A stretch of DNA of 11,875 nucleotides from Candidatus Heimdallarchaeota archaeon (lineage in GTDB: Archaea; Asgardarchaeota; Heimdallarchaeia; Heimdallarchaeales; Kariarchaeaceae): the NCBI GenBank assembly GCA_029882335.1, contig JAOUKW010000093.1, positions 1-11,875 on the forward strand, in the 5' to 3' direction. The translations under genes were made by a program, and so were the position numbers. Below, in pieces: positions 6,715 to 11,875 of this stretch. Numbering within the stretch: the first letter of the stretch is position 1; the number at the start of each line of letters is the position of its first letter. A model generated the notes under the pieces. The model saw only the letters and a program-made list of their open reading frames with translations, ran no database searches and had not been told where the DNA came from.

Positions 6715-8619
6715 ATGATGTTACCAAATAAAAATAAAACAGTAAAATTTTATGTAATTCTATTGGTGGTTATCCTAGCTGGAATTACCCTCTTAGTTAT
6801 TTTTCTTACCAATGAAATCAAAAATGAGGATGATTCAGTACGGGTCGGTGTTGTGGATAGTGGATGTAGTGAAAACCAAGATAAATTTGTTGAAGAATAT
6901 AAGTCATTTACAACTGAAGAATATGGTTTTCCAAGTACAGAAACTAGATTATATGATAATTTAAATCATGGAGAATTTGTATGTCAATTAATTAATGATG
7001 AAAATCCAGATGCGATTCTATATTCTGCAAGAATTGCAAATTCACATGGTTTATTAACATTTGAATCAGTATTTGCTGCGGTTGATTGGTTGGTTCTAGA
7101 AAAAGACGTAGATATCATAAATCTATCACTTGGATCAGATCCAATTTATTATGACTGGTTAAATAATGCTTTTTATCAATACGCAAATAAAGTAATCATA
7201 GTAGCATCCTCCGGTAATGATGGGGGTGAAGACTATCAAATGGGAAATCCAGAATGGCCAAGTTCATTACCATGGGTAATTGGAGTAGGGGCAACATATC
7301 CTGAAGATCCAAATAGTATCATGGAATTGACTACATTGGGCAGAACGAATTATGGTCCTTTTGGAAGTGAATATTCCGATAATGGAGAAATTTCAAGAAC
7401 TAAACGTGGAACTTCATTTTCAACACCAATTATTACTGGAAAAGTGTCTCAAATAGTACAATACTTCAAAGAAAATAACATAGATTACAAACCAAGAGAT
7501 ATCAATACAATGTTAACTCTAATGAGTAGCAATTGGCAAACAAATACCTTTTCAGAAAGAATTGGATGGGGTGTACCTGAAATTGATACATCTAGAATCA
7601 AACAATTCAGTCCCCAAATAATAATTCAAGGAAATTATGAAATTGATCCGTTAATACGATTATATTCAGAAAATCACACTATAAATTGGAAATTTACAAG
7701 CTATGGATACTCAAACGAAGAATTAAGACAGTTTATTCCAATTTTTACAGGTAGGGGAGTTGATTATATCTCTAATTATGACATTGACATATATGATTGG
7801 GGTGGGATATTGCGATTACATATTACTAATTATCCAAACCAACCAACGAATCTAATTGAAATTCAAATTGGTAATAGCAATTCAATTTCATATCAATGGG
7901 ATACATTACAAAATCAAACAAGAGGTAAAATTCTGCTAGATCATAGAAATAGCATAAACGGATTAGCTCATCAATTTGGAGAGTATAGTAGAATAGATAA
8001 TATCTTTAGAAATAATGGATACATTACTCAACATGTCGTAGAGAATAAGGATATTGATTTAACAGAGTATGATGCAGTATTGGTAAGTGATTTCGCAGAA
8101 AAAATCTTGGTAACTCAATATACTTTTAATCGTCAAATAAGATATCTTGATGATTATCTAAATTATATTTCAACTGGAGGAAACTTATTTATATTTGGAA
8201 ATCACCCTATTAATACAGATAGCAGTCAAATTGCTACATTTTATAATTCACTCAATGTAACGTACTCTGGACTTGGAGTTGATAGTGAATTTGACTTATC
8301 AGAACCAAATACCGTACTGGTAAATAATTTTACAGAATTTGATATCTTTAATGGTGTTTCTAATCTCAGATATTATGGTTCTGATATAAAATCATCAAAT
8401 AATAATACAACAGAGCTAGGTTGGTATCGTCATCACTTAACAGATGGTGTAAGATCTTGGGTTGAATATAGATCCATAGGAGTAAACGGAACTATCAATA
8501 ACGGTAACTATTACATCTTTGGAGCAAGTAATTTTATCAAAAATGAAGAAATAATAAGCTATACTAACCTTAAGGGTGATCGATTTATTCAAAACATCAT
8601 TCGCTATTTCCTAAATTAA
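6715..8619 (+). CDS. Membrane-anchored subtilisin-like serine protease (S8) with site-1-protease-like architecture
   Basis: Serine endopeptidase of 634 residues predicted to act outside the cytoplasmic membrane. A hydrophobic segment at about 11-31 follows a short basic N-terminus and serves as signal anchor or signal peptide. The S8 catalytic set is complete: Asp48 (GVVDSG), His85 (NHGEFV), oxyanion Asn168 (ASSGNDG) and Ser234 (RGTSFSTP). The catalytic domain begins about 10 residues after the hydrophobic segment, so there is no room for the usual inhibitory propeptide. Residues 300-400 look like a beta-rich domain (WGGILRLHI at 362-370). Residues 404 to the end form a GATase-like Rossmann domain: GKILLDH at 404-410, YDAVLVSDFAE at 452-462, STGGNLFIFG at 486-495, and a closing strand with YYIFGASN. 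That order matches eukaryotic site-1 protease (MBTPS1/SKI-1) as I recall it. ATG at 6715 follows an AGGA site overlapping the pgk stop; a second ATG is at 6718. Natural substrates are unknown. Confidence 0.9.
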   Translation: MMLPNKNKTVKFYVILLVVILAGITLLVIFLTNEIKNEDDSVRVGVVDSGCSENQDKFVEEYKSFTTEEYGFPSTETRLYDNLNHGEFVCQLINDENPDAILYSARIANSHGLLTFESVFAAVDWLVLEKDVDIINLSLGSDPIYYDWLNNAFYQYANKVIIVASSGNDGGEDYQMGNPEWPSSLPWVIGVGATYPEDPNSIMELTTLGRTNYGPFGSEYSDNGEISRTKRGTSFSTPIITGKVSQIVQYFKENNIDYKPRDINTMLTLMSSNWQTNTFSERIGWGVPEIDTSRIKQFSPQIIIQGNYEIDPLIRLYSENHTINWKFTSYGYSNEELRQFIPIFTGRGVDYISNYDIDIYDWGGILRLHITNYPNQPTNLIEIQIGNSNSISYQWDTLQNQTRGKILLDHRNSINGLAHQFGEYSRIDNIFRNNGYITQHVVENKDIDLTEYDAVLVSDFAEKILVTQYTFNRQIRYLDDYLNYISTGGNLFIFGNHPINTDSSQIATFYNSLNVTYSGLGVDSEFDLSEPNTVLVNNFTEFDIFNGVSNLRYYGSDIKSSNNNTTELGWYRHHLTDGVRSWVEYRSIGVNGTINNGNYYIFGASNFIKNEEIISYTNLKGDRFIQNIIRYFLN

Positions 8620-8624
8620 TTTAG
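8611..8624. repeat. 14-bp perfect palindrome spanning the two convergent stop codons
   Basis: CTAAATT followed by its exact inverse AATTTAG covers the TAA of the protease (8617-8619) and the TAG of the opposing gene (8613-8611). The two genes overlap by 9 bp. An A/T-dominated palindrome of this size can occur by chance here; it might act as a weak two-way termination signal. Confidence 0.5.
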
Positions 8625-9234
8625 AAATATGATCGAAACAAACAGCTGTTACTACCGGTATAACTCGTTTTTCCCTCTTAATCACAAACTTCCATTCGTT
8701 ATTACCTATTGATTCCTCTCCACATATATGACAAAGTCCATTTTCATATATTGGTCTATGGTATTTGATTCTATTATTTATTTCCCTTTTAATCATATTT
8801 TCCTCGATTTTCCATTCTTCAGATAGTTTTCTACCAAAATCGGAATTGTTGGATTTATTCCCAGTTGTATAAGTAATATAATACCATAAGATTAATCCAA
8901 ATAAATTAAGGATTTTGCCAGGAGGAATAAATGACACACCAATTAATTTAATCATATAACGAGTATTAGTTTCCTCTATTCTAATTCTAATATGATTCCT
9001 TGTTTTTTCAGAAAAGACATATTTTGTCTTTATGATTTTAAATGATTCAGCCAATTTAGTAAATAATTTTATCAATATATTGTAATTATCATTTTGATGA
9101 CGTTTAAAATCGATAATTAATTCAGTTGATGTAATTTTTATTAAATTTGATTTTATTACTCCATTAAACCTACCTATTAAATGGTTTATTAGTTCAATAG
9201 GAAACAAGTCCAACTTATAACCGATCGAATTCAT
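8611..9234 (-). CDS. Hypothetical protein with a C-terminal Cys/His cluster, possible metal site
   Basis: I do not recognise this family. The 207-residue product is basic. Residues 1-95 alternate helices and strands (ELIIDFKR, RIRIEE). A hydrophobic aromatic stretch at about 108-122 (ILNLFGLILWYYITY) could be a membrane-associated helix or a buried core. The last 45 residues hold Cys168-x2-Cys171 (LCHICG) and Cys199-x2-His202 (VCFDH), separated by a strand-rich stretch, an arrangement compatible with a zinc-binding treble-clef-like fold. ATG at 9234 is preceded by an excellent TATA box ending 26 bp upstream, implying a leaderless mRNA and independent transcription. It is convergent with the protease (9-bp overlap) and divergent from the nuclease. 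An intact frame with its own promoter makes it a real gene; function is open. Confidence 0.7.
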   Translation of the reverse strand: MNSIGYKLDLFPIELINHLIGRFNGVIKSNLIKITSTELIIDFKRHQNDNYNILIKLFTKLAESFKIIKTKYVFSEKTRNHIRIRIEETNTRYMIKLIGVSFIPPGKILNLFGLILWYYITYTTGNKSNNSDFGRKLSEEWKIEENMIKREINNRIKYHRPIYENGLCHICGEESIGNNEWKFVIKREKRVIPVVTAVCFDHISKLI

Positions 9235-9367
9235 CTAAAAATACTAGTACTCATTTTAACTATTTAAACTATGGAGACAAGTATAAAAGTGAAAAATATA
9301 ATCTTTAATCTATCTACTCCTTACTTCAACCATAATAATTAAGTGTAATAAATCGTGATAATATTAA
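9235..9367. promoter_or_regulatory. Divergent promoter region of the Cys/His-cluster gene and the nuclease gene
   Basis: This 133-bp gap holds the strong minus-strand TATA box described separately. For the plus-strand nuclease only a weak element, AATAATTAAG at 9334-9343, stands at the expected distance of about 30 bp from its ATG, and no Shine-Dalgarno site is seen. No tRNA-like fold or conserved RNA is evident. Confidence 0.35.
9261..9268 (-). promoter_or_regulatory. TATA box of the Cys/His-cluster gene (leaderless spacing)
   Basis: On the minus strand this reads TTTAAATA, the textbook archaeal TATA consensus, with its downstream edge 26 bp from the ATG at 9234. Archaeal transcription usually begins about 25 bp after this box, so the mRNA should start at or within a few bases of the ATG. 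Confidence 0.6.
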
Positions 9368-9895
9368 ATGGAATCATCCAACACACCTAAAACTAGAAAG
9401 GATTGGGCTATCCTTTCATGGAATGAAGCTCAAAGTGAAGTTGGATTATTATTAAAACAACAATTATTTGTTAGATTTGATGAGTATAAATTGGGAAATA
9501 AAAGAGCAGATATCATTGCATACAAGATATTTGACAATAAAATATTATTCGGAATAATAGAAGTAAAAACATTCAAAAAAATATCACCTAGCATTGAAAA
9601 TAAAGCGATGGAACAAGCATGTAACTACTTAAGTAAGTATTTTGACATTGTAGAAAATAACTCAAAATGGGGAAATAAAGCCAAAATATACTTTGTAGCT
9701 ACAATATTTACAAATGATTATCCTGCCTCATTTTCAGACATCTACCAAAATAAATATACTAAATTAATTCCAAAAATCCTAGTTGATGAAGAACGAGTAT
9801 ATTTAATCTCATGTCGGCCAAGAGAACTAATTCCAAATCTAAGAAGGCTGAAACTTTTAAATTACGACCAAAATAAATTGGATAAATTTTTTTAA
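9368..9895 (+). CDS. Small PD-(D/E)XK-superfamily nuclease-like protein
   Basis: Predicted metal-dependent nuclease of 175 residues. A core of the restriction-endonuclease-like fold can be read: an N-terminal helix with acidic residues (SWNEAQSEVGLLLKQ, Glu19 and Glu24), then KRADIIAYK with Asp48, then a strand carrying the Glu-x-Lys pair (IIEVKTFK, Glu65 and Lys67), then a helix with Gln83-x3-Tyr87 (EQACNYLSKYF). The D...ExK...QxxxY order is that of RecB-like/Cas4-type PD-(D/E)XK enzymes, but no iron-sulfur cysteines are present, so it is not Cas4. After the core, KIYFVATIF and ERVYLISC give further strands. No methyltransferase, helicase or Cas gene adjoins, so a restriction or CRISPR role is not supported. 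Its stop overlaps the stop of the phosphorylase by a few bases, tail to tail. Nuclease activity is inferred from motif order only; a repair or DNA-processing role is possible. Confidence 0.7.
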   Translation: MESSNTPKTRKDWAILSWNEAQSEVGLLLKQQLFVRFDEYKLGNKRADIIAYKIFDNKILFGIIEVKTFKKISPSIENKAMEQACNYLSKYFDIVENNSKWGNKAKIYFVATIFTNDYPASFSDIYQNKYTKLIPKILVDEERVYLISCRPRELIPNLRRLKLLNYDQNKLDKFF

Positions 9896-11409
9896 CTTTG
9901 CATACCAGTAATGTGTTCTAAAACTGATCTCTCAAGAGTTATAGGTGGAGTTGTTTGCATTATTGCAATTGCATCAGATAACTTACCTTCAGAATGAGCA
10001 CGAATTTCAATAATTGGATCTCCTTTCTTAATTTCATCACCTCTATCTACGTGTAATATCACTCCAGCCATTTTATCATGAGGTGCACCCGCAGCTCGTG
10101 CCATAATACCAATATTTTCACTATCTAAAGTATAAACGATATCACTACGTTCTGCTTTAATAATATGTGAATACGGTGCAACAGGAATACTATCCCACGA
10201 AACAGAGGGATCACCACCTTGAGCTTCAATAATTTCTTTAAATTTATTAAATGCTTTACCACTACTAAGTATTTGTGAAGCAATTTCATATCCTTCACCT
10301 CTATTTGCAGCACCGCAACCCTCTAAGATCAATCCAGACATACTTAATGCCTTTCTTACTAATGATAAACTACCCCGTTCTCCTTGTAATATTCTCAAGA
10401 CTTCAGTCATCTCAAGTGCAGGACCAATCATATTTCCTATTGGTTTATCACCAGGTGAGATAATACATTCAACTTTCAATCCAAGTTTATTTCCAATACT
10501 TGAAAAATCATAAGCTAACCTTCTTGCATCTTCTCGCAAAGGAAGTTTGGAACCTCTTCCTGTTGGTAAATCTATCATAACAAATTGTGAACCAGCTGCT
10601 TTTTTCTTTGCCAAGATAGAGGCAATCATCATTTCTTTAGGATCTACCTTAATTTGCTTTACAACAGATAGAAATTTATCCATAACTGCACCTAATCCTA
10701 CTGTTTCACCATTAACCATACATGCACCAGTTTGATCAACTACATCTAGAGCTTCTTCAAAGGTTAGATCCATTGGACATACTACTTCCAATGCATCAAC
10801 AGTACCTGCTGGTGACGTGATTGCACGTGTAGAAACTTTTGGAATTTTAAATCCAGCTGATGAAATAATCGGAATCATCAACGGAGTAATTCGATTTCCA
10901 GCAATTCCACCTATTGAATGCTTGTCCACCACCATTTCCTTTCCTTTATGAGTCATAATTTTGGAGTGTCTAATTATTGATTCCGCAACAGCAGTGATTT
11001 CTTTCTCATGCATACCGTTAATTTCAATAGCTGTACCGAAAGCTGCAATATGACTATTTGTTAATATTCCATAATCTAAGGCAGAAATGAATGTTTCAAT
11101 CTCAGTTTCAGTCAAAGTTCTTTTCTTCATTTTCCGACGAATAATCCGAGTAACTCCTTCTTCACCTGAAGCTATCAATTTAATTTCTTGACCTTCTTTT
11201 AAGTCTGTTTCTATTAATTTTTCTGGTGAAACACCAGCCATGCCTGTATTAATTGATGTTGATGTGATTAATCTAAATCCAGTTTTACCATCTTCTGTTT
11301 TCAATAAAGTACCTGGAGAAATATCATTCTGTTCAGCAGTTGAAGGGTGAATAAGTATATAATTTAAAGGTAATCCATCAAGTAAAAATTGTTGTAATTT
11401 AATTCTAAT
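9892..11409 (-). CDS. AMP phosphorylase / thymidine phosphorylase family protein, apparent ATT start
   Basis: Nucleoside or nucleotide phosphorylase of 505 residues when read from an ATT codon at 11409-11407. Archaeal AMP phosphorylases (about 503 residues) convert AMP and phosphate to adenine and ribose-1,5-bisphosphate. A TTG at 11304 would give 470 residues but cut an N-terminal domain whose frame stays open for 35 more codons (IKLQQFLLDG, then DISPGTLL), matching the family's N-terminal barrel. GGAG lies 9 nt before the ATT; no ATG, GTG or TTG exists between the TTG at 11304 and the in-frame stop at 11412-11410. Motifs in 505-residue numbering: DKHSIGG at 162-168, RAITSPAGT at 195-203, ASILAKK at 263-269, PTGRG at 282-286, and AQGGDPS and ARAAGAP further on. 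The segment usually reading LAPADD is LGAVMD here (about 239-244), so substrate preference is uncertain. A TATA box lies about 45 bp upstream. Confidence 0.85.
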   Translation of the reverse strand: MRIKLQQFLLDGLPLNYILIHPSTAEQNDISPGTLLKTEDGKTGFRLITSTSINTGMAGVSPEKLIETDLKEGQEIKLIASGEEGVTRIIRRKMKKRTLTETEIETFISALDYGILTNSHIAAFGTAIEINGMHEKEITAVAESIIRHSKIMTHKGKEMVVDKHSIGGIAGNRITPLMIPIISSAGFKIPKVSTRAITSPAGTVDALEVVCPMDLTFEEALDVVDQTGACMVNGETVGLGAVMDKFLSVVKQIKVDPKEMMIASILAKKKAAGSQFVMIDLPTGRGSKLPLREDARRLAYDFSSIGNKLGLKVECIISPGDKPIGNMIGPALEMTEVLRILQGERGSLSLVRKALSMSGLILEGCGAANRGEGYEIASQILSSGKAFNKFKEIIEAQGGDPSVSWDSIPVAPYSHIIKAERSDIVYTLDSENIGIMARAAGAPHDKMAGVILHVDRGDEIKKGDPIIEIRAHSEGKLSDAIAIMQTTPPITLERSVLEHITGMQS

Positions 11410-11418
11410 TTAACTCAA

Positions 11419-11422
11419 CTCC
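11419..11422 (-). promoter_or_regulatory. Shine-Dalgarno site (GGAG) supporting the ATT start of the phosphorylase
   Basis: Read on the minus strand, GGAG ends 9 nt before the ATT at 11409-11407 and 15 nt before a second in-frame ATT at 11403-11401. It favours the first ATT. No comparable site precedes the TTG at 11304. Confidence 0.5.
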
Positions 11423-11452
11423 GATTGTATTTCATTAAAAATCTCAATGAAT

Positions 11453-11460
11453 CATATAAA
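11453..11460 (-). promoter_or_regulatory. TATA box upstream of the phosphorylase gene
   Basis: TTTATATG on the minus strand lies about 45-50 bp before the proposed ATT start. Transcription would begin near 11430-11435, giving a leader of roughly 20 nt that contains the GGAG site. This spacing agrees with the ATT start and poorly with the TTG at 11304. Confidence 0.45.
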
Positions 11461-11569
11461 ATGAATGATTCTGAACGTAATTATATAATAAATTTATTAG
11501 AATTTACTTCTTTTTTATAAAATATTAAAAATTAAATATTTATATTTTTTTGTAAAAAATTAATTATTA

Positions 11570-11589
11570 GAAAAGTAGGTCAAACCTAC
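11570..11589 (-). terminator. Hairpin plus T-run terminator after the surface-protein gene
   Basis: On the minus strand, GTAGGT-TTG-ACCTAC forms a 6-bp stem with a 3-nt loop (11589-11575), directly followed by TTTT. It starts 9 bp after the surface-protein stop codon, the position expected for termination. A longer T-run follows near 11560-11555. Confidence 0.6.
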
Positions 11590-11598
11590 ATTATTTTA

Positions 11599-11875
11599 TT
11601 ATTTCTTTCTTTTTATAATTGAAATTATAGATATAGGAACTAATAGGAAAGCCATAGTCTCTAGTGATGAATATCCAAGGAAACCAACATCTTCACTTCC
11701 ACCATCAGTATTTCCACCATCAGCAACACTTGCACCGACTGGTACTGAGTTACTATATGAGCTGGATGCTGAATCTTCTGTTGAAGATCTTTGAGATTCT
11801 TCTTGTGCTTGTGATTCTGCGGATAATCCAAGTAATGGAGCTACACCAACATCAATACCAACACCAGTATCTACA
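11599..11875 (-). CDS. C-terminal part of a surface protein with Ser-rich stalk and C-terminal membrane anchor (5' end outside the window)
   Basis: Only the last 91 residues are in view; the frame is open through the window edge. The visible part begins Gly/Val-rich (VDTGVGIDVGVAPLLGL), continues as a Ser/Glu/Gln-rich low-complexity stretch (about 19-62 of the visible part) with no predicted structure, and ends in a tripartite tail: GFLGYSS, a hydrophobic span of about 17 residues (LETMAFLLVPISIISII), then KRKK and the stop codon. This is the layout of a C-terminal stop-transfer anchor, and of the sorting tails trimmed by archaeosortases, where a short motif precedes a membrane segment and a basic cluster. 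The protein is therefore probably exported and displayed on the cell surface, with a flexible stalk likely to carry sugars. The functional domain lies outside the window, so the function is unknown. A hairpin terminator follows. Confidence 0.75.
   Translation of the reverse strand, partial: VDTGVGIDVGVAPLLGLSAESQAQEESQRSSTEDSASSSYSNSVPVGASVADGGNTDGGSEDVGFLGYSSLETMAFLLVPISIISIIKRKK

Noticed and set aside
9368..9895. NurA nuclease acting with the HerA-like ATPase, or a Cas4 protein
   Set aside because: NurA is much larger and of another fold, the gene is 4 kb from the ATPase on the other strand, and the cysteines of Cas4 are absent.
10125..10735. Three 62-codon frames within the phosphorylase gene
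   Set aside because: They are shadows of a conserved coding region with no start signals or recognisable motifs.
11302..11304. TTG as start of the phosphorylase
   Set aside because: It removes the first part of the N-terminal domain, has no Shine-Dalgarno site, and the frame stays open with family-like sequence upstream.
11410..11598. Possible RNA gene or small gene in the AT-rich gap between phosphorylase and surface protein
   Set aside because: Apart from the TATA box, GGAG, short upstream frame and terminator hairpin, the stretch is nearly all A/T with no stable fold, cloverleaf or frame of useful length.
1..11875. CRISPR array, insertion sequence, prophage or attachment site
   Set aside because: No regularly spaced direct repeats, transposase, integrase or target-site duplication was seen on either strand.

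Overview
The window is strongly AT-rich and looks archaeal. The promoters resemble archaeal TATA boxes placed so that transcription would begin at or just before the start codon. The archaeal signature genes are a HerA/FtsK-type ATPase and a nucleoside phosphorylase with the long N-terminal domain typical of archaeal AMP phosphorylases. A secreted or surface protein with a C-terminal membrane anchor is also present. The mix of archaeal genes, a bacterial-type phosphoglycerate kinase and a subtilase laid out like eukaryotic site-1 protease makes an Asgard archaeon (Heimdall-like) my best guess. That lineage is an inference and no rRNA or ribosomal protein is present to test it.

Layout. (1) Positions 1-1614, plus strand: the end of a small gene with a universal-stress-like fold, 7 bp before an ArsB/NhaD-superfamily ion transporter. 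(2) 1719-5359, minus strand: a HerA-like ATPase followed by a six-helix membrane protein of unknown family, probably one operon and one membrane-linked machine. (3) 5360-5505: a divergent promoter region. (4) 5506-8619, plus strand: phosphoglycerate kinase, then 12 bp later a membrane-anchored subtilisin-like protease. (5) 8611-9234, minus strand: an orphan protein with a C-terminal Cys/His cluster. (6) 9368-9895, plus strand: a small PD-(D/E)XK-type nuclease. (7) 9892-11409, minus strand: an AMP/thymidine phosphorylase that appears to start at a rare ATT codon. (8) 11599-11875, minus strand: the C-terminus of a surface protein with a Ser-rich stalk and C-terminal anchor, followed by a hairpin terminator.

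How the genes fit together. Phosphoglycerate kinase and the AMP phosphorylase both belong to central carbon and nucleotide metabolism: in archaea that have it, AMP phosphorylase feeds ribose-1,5-bisphosphate through RuBisCO to 3-phosphoglycerate, a product of the phosphoglycerate kinase step. No RuBisCO or isomerase gene is in view, so the link is only suggestive. The most unusual items are the site-1-protease-like subtilase, the HerA-like ATPase/membrane-protein pair with a duplicated module in the ATPase tail, and the ATT start of the phosphorylase. There is no intergenic stretch over 300 bases, and I see no tRNA, rRNA, CRISPR array or insertion sequence.
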